Shown here piece after piece: positions 5,664 to 13,318 of a stretch of 30,330 bases of DNA. The DNA comes from a virus: positions 1-30,330 of IMG/VR virus record IMGVR_UViG_3300043570_000258; one strand, written 5' to 3'. A program made the translations under genes and the position numbers. The notes below the pieces were generated by a model. That model was not told the origin of the DNA. It saw only the letters and a program-made list of their open reading frames with translations, and did not search any database. The stretch's first letter is position 1. Every line of letters starts with the position of its first letter.

Positions 5664-5864
5664 GTTTTTAATATCAAAAGTTGGACATTTTACACATTAT
5701 GCTCATTTGAGTTTACACTTTGCACTTTTTGCATAGTGCTTAATGTGCCTTTAATTGCACAATTTGTAGTCATAATGTACAATAAAACGTACATTAACAG
5801 GTAAAGTGCGTCTTAATGCACATTAAAGGGTTCACTATTCGTAACAAAAAACATAGCAGATTTG
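5664..5864. other. A/T-rich gap with repeated TAATGTRC sites before the endolysin
   Basis: No gene is visible in these 201 bp. The motif TAATGTGC, TAATGTAC or their complements occurs about six times. The best copy is an inverted repeat with arms TAATGTAC (5773-5780) and GTACATTA (5789-5796) and an 8-bp spacer. No TAnnTTTG promoter is seen on the minus strand. The region may be an operator or control point for lysis timing, or a second candidate origin. Confidence 0.55.
5773..5796. repeat. Perfect inverted repeat, arms TAATGTAC/GTACATTA
   Basis: Two exact 8-bp arms around an A/T-rich 8-bp spacer. Single half-sites (CACATTA, TTAATGTGC, TTAATGCAC) flank it on both sides, which makes a protein-binding array more likely than a terminator: no T-run follows on the minus strand. 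Confidence 0.8.
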
Positions 5865-5996
5865 TCACGAGCGACCCTGTGACTTGTAGGGCTTGGAGTA
5901 GTTCTTACTCGCTTTGTTGGCAGATGCACTCTTGGAATGCTTACCTCGCTTCTTGCTCTTACTTATTCGTTGGCTTACCGCCTGTTGCTTCGCCAT
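5865..5996 (-). CDS. Small, strongly basic protein, 43 aa
   Basis: Lys/Ser-rich (SKSKKRGKHSKSASANKASK) with a C-terminal KNYSKPYKSQGR that I recall from small basic proteins of Bacteroidota phages. The ATG at 5996 is inside the end of the 66-aa holin-like gene, in another frame, and the TGA is at 5867-5865. Charge and size suggest nucleic-acid or peptidoglycan contact. The function is unknown. Confidence 0.65.
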   Translation of the reverse strand: MAKQQAVSQRISKSKKRGKHSKSASANKASKNYSKPYKSQGRS

Positions 5997-6159
5997 CTTT
6001 AGGGTCTTTCAAAAACATAAGTGCAAACGCACCCATCATAAACGCACTCACCTCCGTGAGCGTGGCCTTCTCGTAAAACACAAGCACAAAACAAAGGCCG
6101 ATAATAATCAGCCCAAGTAGAGTAGTCTTCGGATTGCCGAAGATGCGCTCAATTAGCAC
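5959..6159 (-). CDS. Holin-like protein with two membrane helices, 66 aa
   Basis: Two hydrophobic helices (about 12-29, TLLGLIIIGLCFVLVFY, and 36-50, EVSAFMMGAFALMFL) are separated by a short polar turn (EKATLTE), with a charged tail (KDPKDGE). This is the layout of a class II holin, which would form the membrane hole for the endolysin. A GTG at 6159, overlapping the end of the upstream 56-aa gene, is the likely start. The frame is open further upstream to a TTG, but that extension adds only polar residues that duplicate neighbouring coding sequence. Confidence 0.7.
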   Translation of the reverse strand: MLIERIFGNPKTTLLGLIIIGLCFVLVFYEKATLTEVSAFMMGAFALMFLKDPKDGEATGGKPTNK

Positions 6160-6319
6160 CTTTGTCCTTCTTGTAGTCCCTTCGCCACTTCCAAAGAGTG
6201 TACGCAAGTGAGGTTACAAGTACGGCTAAACCCAACATTTGATGGGCGTAGCTTACGAGAAGTCCTGCTCCCGTTAAAGACCAAGACGTGATTACGCTAT
6301 CAGCCGACTCCTTTGTCAT
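6149..6319 (-). CDS. Small membrane protein, 56 aa, holin or antiholin candidate
   Basis: The ATG at 6319 gives a polar N-terminus, a hydrophobic region from about residue 15 to 43 (LTGAGLLVSYAHQMLGLAVL) that could span the membrane once or twice, and a basic tail (WKWRRDYKKDK). It overlaps the 44-aa gene before it and the two-helix protein after it. Two adjacent small membrane proteins before an endolysin often form a holin/antiholin or holin/pinholin pair. Which is which cannot be told here. Confidence 0.65.
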   Translation of the reverse strand: MTKESADSVITSWSLTGAGLLVSYAHQMLGLAVLVTSLAYTLWKWRRDYKKDKGAN

Positions 6320-6434
6320 CTTTGTTTAGGGTGTTCTCGTACGCAGATACCAAGACACGAACCTCATCTAATTGCATTAGTAGATTCGCCTCTTGCTGCT
6401 TTAATGCATCAAGCCGTTGTTGTAGGTGTTCCAC
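6300..6434 (-). CDS. Coiled-coil peptide, 44 aa
   Basis: A GTG directly follows the TAA of the 83-aa gene (TAAGTG, no spacer). The product is a single heptad helix (LQQRLDALKQQEANLLMQLD) with a short acidic tail. Similar short coiled-coil proteins often sit between tail fibres and lysis genes in Bacteroidota phages. A role in fibre trimerisation or lysis is only a guess. Confidence 0.6.
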   Translation of the reverse strand: MEHLQQRLDALKQQEANLLMQLDEVRVLVSAYENTLNKDDKGVG

Positions 6435-6686
6435 TTACTCGGCTGCTGCTTCCTCAACCACTACGGGCGCAGGAATCATCGCCCAAGCATCGTTGGCAAG
6501 GGTGCGGTAGTAGCCATCAACTCCCAATACCTCATCGGCAGCAGGGTCGTTTACTGCAAGCACCACGCGCCAATAAGATGAAGCGATTACGGCTCCGTCT
6601 TTGGTAACGTCTGTGGTTTTGCGGACTGCGATAGTTCCGTCTAATTTGACGTTAAAGTCGCTGATGTAGATTACTTCTTCAATCAT
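6435..6686 (-). CDS. Small protein downstream of the tail fibre, 83 aa
   Basis: Mostly beta strand (VIYISDFNVKLDGTIAVRKT, then VIASSYWRVVLAVND), ending in a Val/Glu/Ala tail. Proteins of this size and pattern commonly follow fibre genes in related phages. It may be a fibre chaperone or a small virion component. No enzymatic motif is seen. The ATG at 6686 follows the fibre stop after 19 nt. Confidence 0.7.
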   Translation of the reverse strand: MIEEVIYISDFNVKLDGTIAVRKTTDVTKDGAVIASSYWRVVLAVNDPAADEVLGVDGYYRTLANDAWAMIPAPVVVEEAAAE

Positions 6687-6705
6687 TTTGTTTGTTGTTT
6701 AGTTG

Positions 6706-7842
6706 TTATACGAAGTAGGTAAAGTTGACCATTATGGTTGAATTATTAGCAAAATTAGCTTCATTCAAATCAGCAATAACACCTAATGATGAAACATCAC
6801 GAAGGCGTATACGGCTTTCGGATGATATGGCAAATGCCATAAATTGTCCGAGAAAAGTTATATTACTTAAATATACCGAAGCCGCACCATAATTAGCAAC
6901 TAAAGAACCAACGGGGAACGGTAGTCCCGATATGGCAGCAAGACCTGTGCTTGTGCCTTTATTAGTTAATTCAACAAGACCATTTACCGTTACCTGCCTT
7001 CCAATCTTGGTATACGTTCCCGTAGAGTTTGAATAAGTCACGCCAACAGACGCACCACCAAACGATACACCCATTGTCCAAGTGCCTTCTTCGTAGTCAT
7101 CAAGGGCGTTGGCTGCTGCGGTGTCGGAATTAAAACAAAGGCCGTTCTTGGTAAAGGATGCCGCTACAAAGTCAGTTTCGCTTGCAGCATCGCTTAATTT
7201 GATGCTCAACTTTGCAGCGCGTGGATTGGCGTTTGCAGTATCTTTTGCAACACATAAAGCGGCAGCACCTAAAAATGAAACTCCCGCATTAAAAGCGCGG
7301 CATAAAGTCAAAATTTCAACAGGCGTACCTGTTAAATCTTGATTCGCTCCGTAAATAATTGATTTACCCGTTAAAGAGTTTACATCGTTGTCTTTCCCAA
7401 CTTGCAAAGAAACAGCAGGCGCAAGCGTGCCGATGCCTACGTTGCCTGCGTTGGTGTCAAGAATAATATCCTTACCCGACAAGACGTTGCGAATGATAAG
7501 GTCGCCTTGTACACCACCGCTAACAATTTCACTACCGCCCTCATAACCAATTACCGCACTCTCAACATTGTTACCATAAAAGCTAACCGCAGCAAATCGG
7601 TTGGCAGCCGTAGAAGCCAAACGCAAAGAGGCACGGCCGTTTGCATCACCGCTAATGTGAAGGTTGACATCGGGGCTGCTTGTATTGATACCTACCTTTG
7701 TAGTTGACAAAGCAAGAACCGAATCATTACCCAAGCCATCAGATAGGTATTTAGCCGTACCGCTAATCGGCCCGTTGTCCGTAACCTTAATAAGGCTATC
7801 GTATGTGTCCTGTGGGGTTGTCCCCGTTAAAGTTGTTCCCAT
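6706..7842 (-). CDS. Tail fibre / receptor-binding protein
   Basis: 378 aa. The first 150 residues contain repeated beta-helix-like units with the fibre signatures KVGINTSSPDVNLHISG and NVGIGTLAPAVSLQVG (G-I-G-T-x-x-P-x-x-x-L-x-V). The middle (about 255-280) has LDDYEEGTWT, the hallmark opening of a C-terminal head domain found in many Bacteroidota phage fibres. The rest is a beta-rich tip with variable-looking loops. It has no chaperone or peptidase domain at the C-terminus. It should decide host range. Confidence 0.85.
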   Translation of the reverse strand: MGTTLTGTTPQDTYDSLIKVTDNGPISGTAKYLSDGLGNDSVLALSTTKVGINTSSPDVNLHISGDANGRASLRLASTAANRFAAVSFYGNNVESAVIGYEGGSEIVSGGVQGDLIIRNVLSGKDIILDTNAGNVGIGTLAPAVSLQVGKDNDVNSLTGKSIIYGANQDLTGTPVEILTLCRAFNAGVSFLGAAALCVAKDTANANPRAAKLSIKLSDAASETDFVAASFTKNGLCFNSDTAAANALDDYEEGTWTMGVSFGGASVGVTYSNSTGTYTKIGRQVTVNGLVELTNKGTSTGLAAISGLPFPVGSLVANYGAASVYLSNITFLGQFMAFAISSESRIRLRDVSSLGVIADLNEANFANNSTIMVNFTYFV

Positions 7843-7844
7843 TT

Positions 7845-8054
7845 CTAATTATTCCAAGTTGTTGACCAAGTATTCCAAATTTCTTCTATCAACTGCCAAG
7901 CACCTTGCTCGTTGTTGCCGTAAAGGTTAGTAGTAGGGTGACCATAAGACAATGGCTGAACCATACCCCAAGAGATACTATTCGTTGCTGCTGCTTGACC
8001 CCAATAGATGTCATTGTTTGCTGCTCCTTGTCCCCAATCGCCTTGAACTCCCAT
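7845..8054 (-). CDS. Trp-rich small virion protein, 69 aa
   Basis: Two Trp patterns are visible. W7, W18 and W29 are spaced by ten residues in WGQGAANNDIYWGQAAATN-type repeats. W53, W60 and W67 are spaced by six residues (AWQLIEEIWNTWSTTW). The second pattern is shared with the 74-aa protein at 13.9 kb and with the 711-aa tail protein. It lies between the connector and the fibre, so a structural or docking role is likely. The ATG at 8054 lies inside the small basic gene that precedes it. Confidence 0.7.
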   Translation of the reverse strand: MGVQGDWGQGAANNDIYWGQAAATNSISWGMVQPLSYGHPTTNLYGNNEQGAWQLIEEIWNTWSTTWNN

Positions 8055-8124
8055 TGTCTAAATAACTCTTTAACTTCACAATGTTGCTACGCTTCGGAGT
8101 GTAGGTCTGTTTCTTGCCACTCAT
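8011..8124 (-). CDS. Possible basic peptide, 37 aa
   Basis: The ATG at 8124 overlaps the connector stop by ATGA, the usual coupling in this genome. The product is basic (SGKKQTYTPKRSNIVKLKSY ... RRLGTRSSK). It overlaps the Trp-rich gene by 44 nt. The coupled start and the otherwise empty 66-bp gap favour it, but the short length makes chance possible. Confidence 0.4.
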   Translation of the reverse strand: MSGKKQTYTPKRSNIVKLKSYLDNGSSRRLGTRSSKQ

Positions 8125-8621
8125 AAAACCCAAGAGCTGAAGTTAGAGTCAGTATCTGGGTAAACGTCAGCATTGTTGTTGGCGTTGTATTCTGGGAATG
8201 AGGCTTGGTTGTAGCTCATATATGTGATGAACCTATCCGTATAATACTGCGCCAAGTCGCGAGCCTTGCCGACCAAATAGTCAACCTCTATCTTTTCTGC
8301 CGTTGTGCTATTCTCGGAGTTGTGCTTGAACACCCCACCGTTGCCGATGGTATAAGCAGCAAAAGGCAAGTACTCCACCATCGCGTAGTGAATCAACATC
8401 GGCTGCAAGTAGTCGTTCACCAACGCCAAGTAAGGGTTGGTAAGAGTATTGGCGATGATGTCATTGCTGATCTTGTCGTAGAGTTTCGTTCCAGTATAGT
8501 TTTGCAGGTGTATCTCCTGTGCTATCTTGATGAACTGGATGAACTTGTCCGTGTCCACGTTACCGCCAATAGCGGTATTGCGAACCAAGTCCTCTCTTTT
8601 AATGAATAATGCCGTTGCCAT
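8121..8621 (-). CDS. Head-tail connector/adaptor-like protein (DUF6712-like)
   Basis: 166 aa, mostly helical (DTDKFIQFIKIAQEIHLQNYTGTKLYDKI), with a middle helical hairpin and a YYTDRFITYM helix near the C-terminus. Size, helix layout and position directly downstream of the portal match the adaptor proteins (DUF6712 type) that form the ring below the portal in Bacteroidota phages. This family assignment is from memory of the pattern, not a search. Confidence 0.65.
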   Translation of the reverse strand: MATALFIKREDLVRNTAIGGNVDTDKFIQFIKIAQEIHLQNYTGTKLYDKISNDIIANTLTNPYLALVNDYLQPMLIHYAMVEYLPFAAYTIGNGGVFKHNSENSTTAEKIEVDYLVGKARDLAQYYTDRFITYMSYNQASFPEYNANNNADVYPDTDSNFSSWVL

Positions 8622-8624
8622 ATC

Positions 8625-10412
8625 TTATCGTGGGTTTATAAATCCTTGATTGGGCATATCAACAGGTCGCTTCGCTACGTTTGTAGGATTGGTCTCAAGT
8701 ACCACGCCCTCCTTCTTTGCCTTGTTTACACTCACCTCTGCGTTGGGATTGCCTACATCGGGAGTTACGCCTTCGCCTTTTGCCAAGTACGTCTTGCGCA
8801 TCCAAAAGTGATGGCACCTTGCACCGCCCTTGTAAAGCCATATTGAATAGGTTGGACTGCCGTTTGCTCCAAAGCCTACTCCGTTAACAGATACATTGTT
8901 TACTACCTGACCACTCATACGCAGGATGTCCTCCTTGCGGTATACCTTGCCTGCTGATACCATCTTCTTGCAGAACTCACGGCTATTGGTCTTTGTAGTT
9001 TCGGGAGCGTAAGCATAACGAACCTTGTACCTCTTGCCTTCTTCAGTTACTCCGTCTTGGCTGCTCTTGGCGTTAGGGAATGCTGATCCTGTTGATGCAA
9101 AAGCGTACTTGCTTAATGCCTGCTCCGCATCGTAGTCAACGGGTCTTTCATCTACAAGCTCCCATTCATCTTCGTTGATGACCTCACCCAATATCTCAAG
9201 CTCTGCGAACATAGCATCAAAATGCTCATCAGTCGGCTCTTGGCTTGACAACTTCACGCCAGTCTCCTCCTCACGGGTCTCCATATCCATAGGAGTCACT
9301 ACGTCTTCCGTAAACTCTAAAGGCTGAAGGGTCTTGAAGTACAAGTTTAGGCTGATGTCATTGTACGCAAGAATCATATCTATGCCGTCAATGATAATCT
9401 CCTGCTTGGGGCGAATAACAAGGTTATCCAAAAGCGTAGAAGCGGTCTTTAGCTCATCAGCGTTATTGCCTAATCCCGAATTGTCCTTGATGCCCAATAG
9501 CATAGGGCTGACAATACGATGCGAGACCATTATCTTCTGCGTTGCCTCTGAACTCAAGAACTGATATTGCTCCGCAGCATCCGATAACTGCACAGGGTCA
9601 ACAGTAGCCGCAAGGTCTTTGTTATCGTTAAACGCAAGGATAAACTTGCCCGAGTTTGAACTACCGCTAAACTTCGTTGCTATCTGCTGCTCTATGCTCC
9701 TGCGCTCCTCCTCGCTTGGTACTCCGTTGTTGAAGTTGATAAGCATTGAAGGCGCAAGGCCGTTCTGAATGTTGTTGATGTGGTAGTTTGCAATCTCCTC
9801 CTCAAGCTCTGCGTAGGGTAGGCCACCTTGATAGTCTACTGGGGAGTAGTAGTAGAATCCTGCTCGGTATGGCTTGATGTAAAGAATCTCCAATCCCTCT
9901 TTGCTTGTGCCAAATGCAGGGATGCGCACAGGTGTCTCTCTCCTGCCTTTTACGTCTTCCCAATCCTTTGCGTAGTAGTAAGCCTCAATCTCTCCGTCTT
10001 CGTTGCACCTTGAGGCTCGTAACGTCTCTACTGGGATGTGCTGCACCTCTACAATCATATTGTGATCTTGTGAGTACACAACCTGCATACTGCATTGCCC
10101 CATCATCACATAGTCCGCTACCACCTTCTGCAAGCAGGCTTTCGTGAACAAGCCACGCATCGCTGCGTACTCGCTCGGCTTCTTGGCAGAGTCAGACGCA
10201 TCCAGTCCTTTACCGAAGGTCATATCCATTAAAGAGTTGAGGATAGCGTTGTTGGTGGGTGAGCCATTGTACCTGTCAATCAGATACCCGAAGTAGTCGT
10301 TGTTGTCTCCGTATTCTACATAGTCCTTCCCTTGCACCTCTTTAACAACAGGTGTGGTGTATGAACTGAAGTTCACAACGTGGACTTTAGATGATGATGT
10401 ACTCATTGTCAT
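8625..10412 (-). CDS. Portal protein with C-terminal extension
   Basis: 595 aa. The N-terminal 360 residues have portal features: DNNDYFGYLIDRYNGSPTNN, an acidic wing, ANYHINNIQNGLAPSMLINF, a long helix, and SHRIVSPMLLGIKDNSGLGNNADELK. The portal would form the dodecameric DNA gate at the capsid vertex. After an acidic stretch, an extra domain (about 435-560) contains SREFCKKMVSAGKVYRKEDI and WLYKGGARCHHFWMRK, a unit I recall fused to other phage portals or minor head proteins. ATGs at 10412 and 10406 are both possible. Its position after the capsid and tail genes is unusual. Confidence 0.85.
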   Translation of the reverse strand: MTMSTSSSKVHVVNFSSYTTPVVKEVQGKDYVEYGDNNDYFGYLIDRYNGSPTNNAILNSLMDMTFGKGLDASDSAKKPSEYAAMRGLFTKACLQKVVADYVMMGQCSMQVVYSQDHNMIVEVQHIPVETLRASRCNEDGEIEAYYYAKDWEDVKGRRETPVRIPAFGTSKEGLEILYIKPYRAGFYYYSPVDYQGGLPYAELEEEIANYHINNIQNGLAPSMLINFNNGVPSEEERRSIEQQIATKFSGSSNSGKFILAFNDNKDLAATVDPVQLSDAAEQYQFLSSEATQKIMVSHRIVSPMLLGIKDNSGLGNNADELKTASTLLDNLVIRPKQEIIIDGIDMILAYNDISLNLYFKTLQPLEFTEDVVTPMDMETREEETGVKLSSQEPTDEHFDAMFAELEILGEVINEDEWELVDERPVDYDAEQALSKYAFASTGSAFPNAKSSQDGVTEEGKRYKVRYAYAPETTKTNSREFCKKMVSAGKVYRKEDILRMSGQVVNNVSVNGVGFGANGSPTYSIWLYKGGARCHHFWMRKTYLAKGEGVTPDVGNPNAEVSVNKAKKEGVVLETNPTNVAKRPVDMPNQGFINPR

Positions 10413-10722
10413 AGCTTGTTTCTTCGGTGTAGACGTTTTGGTTCACCGTAAATTTCTCGTAGTCTGTTTGCGAAGTTACGAATACCCTATCCCGATATAT
10501 TAGATTTCCCGATGCGAATACCTTTAAGCCATAGAACCTATTGTTGACAAGGCTAAACGTGCCTGTAAGGGTCATAAAACCATTAGCAGAGGCAGCCGTA
10601 ACCGCAGGTGTTGCGGTGGTGTTTGTTGATTCATCAATCAGCGCAATCGTAACGCTCGCAGGGAATGTGCGTGGTATGATTACTATGGCTTGTGGCGAAG
10701 CTGATACTTGAAGGATATGCAT
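10387..10722 (-). CDS. Small beta-rich virion protein, 111 aa
   Basis: It has a beta-sandwich look (VIIPRTFPASVTIALIDEST), followed by the segment FSLVNNRFYGLKVFASGNLI and YRDRVFVTSQTDYEKFTVN, a pattern I associate with a small protein next to the portal in Bacteroidota phages. It overlaps the portal start by about 20 nt, so the two are co-translated. A neck or decoration role is plausible but not shown. Confidence 0.7.
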   Translation of the reverse strand: MHILQVSASPQAIVIIPRTFPASVTIALIDESTNTTATPAVTAASANGFMTLTGTFSLVNNRFYGLKVFASGNLIYRDRVFVTSQTDYEKFTVNQNVYTEETSYDNEYIII

Positions 10723-10762
10723 CTTAAATAAATAACCTTTTACTTTGGATTTGTTTGAAAAT

Positions 10763-10785
10763 AGAAAAGGGGCTTACGCCCCCTT
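10763..10785 (-). terminator. Terminator-like hairpin after the 143-aa gene
   Basis: The minus strand forms GGGGC, GTAA, GCCCC, extended by a G-U and two A-U pairs, followed by TTTTCTATTTT. The loop is a GNRA tetraloop. It lies in a 103-bp gap before the portal block and would reduce readthrough into it. Confidence 0.8.
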
Positions 10786-10825
10786 AACTGTTTTATCACT
10801 CTTGCGTTTTGCTAAAGCAAATATG

Positions 10826-11257
10826 TTAAATCTTAATCGGCTTAAAACGACTCAAGATACCTTTAAGCTTTGCAGCAGCATCAATTGCTTCTTTAATGGT
10901 CTGCTCGGCTTTATTAAGATTGAAAGGTTCGGGTATTTTAACACCCAAGTTTTTTTCTGCTTTGGAGATGTCTGCACGAATCGTTTGAATTTGCTTCAAG
11001 TAGATGTCCGAACCATTAAGGTATCGGAATGTAACGTCAGCTTCATTGATTGCATCATTGTATTTGCGCAGTTGGTCTTGAAATTGATTTCCTTCCGCCA
11101 TTGCCACCATAATGGTTCGGCTTGCATCAGCAACCGTTTTCTCCATAATTGGAAGGCGTGACTTTAGGGCATCAGTATTTAATTCAACCTTGATAACTTC
11201 TGCTGAACGTATCTCCTCACCAATCTTGGCAATTTTAGAAAAAATTTGCTTGCTCAT
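10826..11257 (-). CDS. Helical virion-arm protein, 143 aa
   Basis: Nearly all helix, with KVELNTDALKSRLPIMEKTV near the N-terminus and AEQTIKEAIDAAAKLKGIL near the end. It shares with the upstream 152-aa protein an Ile/Phe-Lys opening, a KVEL motif around residues 17-26 and a helical basic C-terminus, so the two may be distant duplicates. The ATG overlaps the upstream TAA (TAATG). A tail chaperone or scaffold-type assembly role would fit the place after the tail tube gene, but I see no defining motif. Confidence 0.7.
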   Translation of the reverse strand: MSKQIFSKIAKIGEEIRSAEVIKVELNTDALKSRLPIMEKTVADASRTIMVAMAEGNQFQDQLRKYNDAINEADVTFRYLNGSDIYLKQIQTIRADISKAEKNLGVKIPEPFNLNKAEQTIKEAIDAAAKLKGILSRFKPIKI

Positions 11258-11715
11258 TAGATTGATTTAATTTCGTTAATAATGCCTTGTATTTTCTTTT
11301 TAGCAGCGTTAAACTTGTCACCATTAGAACTTGCTTGTCCAAATGCAATTGCGCTCTTTCGGTCTAAATCCTCAAGTTCCGCAATCCACTCAATCTTTGC
11401 AGGCTCAAGACCAAATTGCTTTGCTTGTATCTCTGCTTGGCTAATCAACTTGGCACTCCTATCCCAAAGAGTATTCTCACGCCACTCATCGTTTTCAATA
11501 AAGTCGTAAAACTTTTGGGAATGAGCATTCATTTTATTTAAGACCAAATCCAAGTCATCCGCATATTGAGAGAATGAAGCTTCCCAATTACCAAGTCCAT
11601 CAATAAATGACTTCAGTTCGGGCTTGAGTTTAGTAGCCTCATTTACAATTGTTAACTCAACCTTCATCGGCTCTTGAGCCGAGAATTTTGCGAATATATT
11701 GTTAAGTGTAGTCAT
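11257..11715 (-). CDS. Helical virion-arm protein, 152 aa
   Basis: It opens with TLNNIFAKFSAQEPMKVELT and continues as long amphipathic helices (LDLVLNKMNAHSQKFYDFIE; AKLISQAEIQAKQFGLEPAK), ending in KKKIQGIINEIKSI. It follows the tail tube gene after a hairpin and is translationally coupled to the 143-aa protein. The place and helical content would suit tail-assembly chaperones, yet a better chaperone candidate with a frameshift lies at 21.4-22.2 kb. The function is unassigned. Confidence 0.7.
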   Translation of the reverse strand: MTTLNNIFAKFSAQEPMKVELTIVNEATKLKPELKSFIDGLGNWEASFSQYADDLDLVLNKMNAHSQKFYDFIENDEWRENTLWDRSAKLISQAEIQAKQFGLEPAKIEWIAELEDLDRKSAIAFGQASSNGDKFNAAKKKIQGIINEIKSI

Positions 11716-11723
11716 TGTGTAAA

Positions 11724-11746
11724 TATAAGGGGGCTTTCGCCCCCCT
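11724..11746 (-). terminator. Hairpin after the tail tube gene, attenuator or weak terminator
   Basis: The minus strand has GGGGGC, GAAA, GCCCCC (11744-11729), a six-pair G/C stem with a GNRA loop, followed by TTATATTTA rather than a clean T-run. The stem is strong and the tail imperfect, so partial termination or mRNA 3'-end protection seems likely. Confidence 0.7.
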
Positions 11747-11753
11747 AATTCAT

Positions 11754-12302
11754 TTACGAGTTAGAACCCACTACAATCGTTTCAACTGCACCTGCAAGTC
11801 CTGCGAATGGATTGGCAACGGTAGCACCTGCGATGAAGTTAGCAGGAAGTTGCTCCTGTCCCTCCATTGTCAAAGTGTAACCAGATAGGTCACCCATTGC
11901 GGCACCAGTTACAATCGTTCCACCTGTTACTTCGGCTCCGTAATTCAGACCCATCATAAAGGCGTTGCCGTTGTAGTCTTGTACCACAACATAAGGCCTT
12001 CCATAAGCAAGCAACTTCAATTCTTTGTTGTCCTCCTTTGTCAGCTTGGTCAACGTCAAATTCAAAGTTTGCGTGAAGAAGGTAGTACCATTCTCACGGC
12101 TTGAGTTAAAGGTTTGCTCAAAAGAGCTATTGCCTTTTACAAGATATTGGTAAGCAGAGAAAGTACCACTAATGTTGGTAATTTCATCGTTGGTGAGGGT
12201 AACCGTACCCAAGTCACCAAAGTCTACAAAGTACACGGCATAAATGCCACCTACTACGTCTTTACAGGGTACCGCCCTGCCTTTTGTTAAATCACAAGCC
12301 AT
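11754..12302 (-). CDS. Major tail tube protein candidate
   Basis: 182 aa. The motifs GRAVPCKDVVGGIYAVYFVDF near the start, then SSFEQTFNSSRENGTTFFTQ, LLAYGRPYVVVQDYNGNAF and GDLSGYTLTMEGQEQLPA give the beta-rich layout of tail tube proteins, and I recall this pattern from Bacteroidota siphophages. It lies between two hairpins, directly after the major capsid gene, as expected for a protein needed in many copies. The tail tube call is from pattern and position. Confidence 0.7.
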   Translation of the reverse strand: MACDLTKGRAVPCKDVVGGIYAVYFVDFGDLGTVTLTNDEITNISGTFSAYQYLVKGNSSFEQTFNSSRENGTTFFTQTLNLTLTKLTKEDNKELKLLAYGRPYVVVQDYNGNAFMMGLNYGAEVTGGTIVTGAAMGDLSGYTLTMEGQEQLPANFIAGATVANPFAGLAGAVETIVVGSNS

Positions 12303-12324
12303 TGTTTCTTTGTTTTATTAGAAT

Positions 12325-12362
12325 TAAAAAAGAGGGCGAGGACATAGCCCAAGCCCCCTCTT
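12325..12362 (-). terminator. Rho-independent terminator after the major capsid gene
   Basis: The minus strand pairs AAGAGGG (12362-12356) with CCCTCTT (12336-12330), enclosing a G/C-rich inner region that can pair further, followed by six T. It probably limits transcription beyond the capsid gene. Confidence 0.85.
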
Positions 12363-12380
12363 GATTTACATTAACTCGGA

Positions 12381-13307
12381 TTAAGAGTAAAGGACTACGT
12401 CAGCTCCGATTCCGTACTGAACTCCTGCGAAGAAGCGTAGGATCACGCGGATGTTGTCTGACCCGTCAAGGTCAGCCATATCAAGAACGCGAACTTCGTT
12501 ACGCTCGTTCAAGAGACCAGTTCCGAAGAACATATTGCTTGCTTGAGCAGCGACCATCTTGTTAGAAGGTAAGCCGTTACACATTACAACCTTGATGCCA
12601 TCAAAGAACAAGTCTCCTTGACCATACCACATTGTGCCTTTGTTGTCAACACCGTTGGCTCCAAGACCTGAAGTTCCGAACCCACCAAGAGCGCGTACAT
12701 AAGCCTTCGCTACGTTTTGTGGGACAAAGATTTGCAGGTCTTCTTTTCCGTAAAGGGCAGAAGGGATAGCATCAGCAACTTTACCAAGCTCGGTGATTAC
12801 GTTTGCAGCAGTCACGGTGGTAGCGGTTACGTCAATAACGTCAGAATCAGCAGTCATTAATGAAAGGAATCCAGAGAACTCACCTGCGCTTGCAGCAGTT
12901 CCGTTCCAAATGTTCTGCTCAATCTTCTGTGAAGTCTTTGCAGCAACGTGAGCGATAAGGAAGTCAGCAAAAGAAGCAGGGATGCTATCGTAGGCAGAGA
13001 AACCCATTTGACCACCAATCCAAGAATCGTAGTAGTCCTTCTTGCAAAGCTGCAAGTTCACTTGGAATGGCTCAACCTCAAGAACGCGGTCGGTCAAAGT
13101 CAAGGTAGAAGTTGCATCAAAATCACAAGTGGCATCTTTTACGATGTCGTTTGTGTTCACCTTCTGAAGGGTGGTGCGGTAGTTTACGTTTGGAAGAATC
13201 TCGATGAGTCCCTTGTCCAAAGTATTAGCAGAAAGAAGTGCAGCAGAGATATACTTGCTTGCAAACGCTCCTGCGTAGTTTGTTGTGATTGAAGTAGTTG
13301 TAGCCAT
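12381..13307 (-). CDS. Major capsid protein, HK97-type fold
   Basis: 308 aa. The N-terminal arm, then FQVNLQLCKKDYYDSWIGGQMGF, a helix (FADFLIAHVAAKTSQKIEQN) opening the spine, and the A-domain pattern LYGKEDLQIFVPQNVAKAYV with a C-terminal FFAGVQYGIGADVVLYS, are typical of HK97-like major capsids of Bacteroidota phages. The short length fits a capsid without a delta domain fused to it: a separate scaffold-like gene lies directly upstream. A terminator follows, as often seen for abundantly made capsid genes. Confidence 0.85.
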   Translation of the reverse strand: MATTTSITTNYAGAFASKYISAALLSANTLDKGLIEILPNVNYRTTLQKVNTNDIVKDATCDFDATSTLTLTDRVLEVEPFQVNLQLCKKDYYDSWIGGQMGFSAYDSIPASFADFLIAHVAAKTSQKIEQNIWNGTAASAGEFSGFLSLMTADSDVIDVTATTVTAANVITELGKVADAIPSALYGKEDLQIFVPQNVAKAYVRALGGFGTSGLGANGVDNKGTMWYGQGDLFFDGIKVVMCNGLPSNKMVAAQASNMFFGTGLLNERNEVRVLDMADLDGSDNIRVILRFFAGVQYGIGADVVLYS

Positions 13308-13318
13308 TTTTTTATTTA

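Noticed and set aside
10814-10826. CATATTTG after the 143-aa gene as a promoter
   Set aside because: The -7 box deviates from TAnnTTTG, there is no TTTG or TTG at the right distance, and a terminator hairpin follows immediately.
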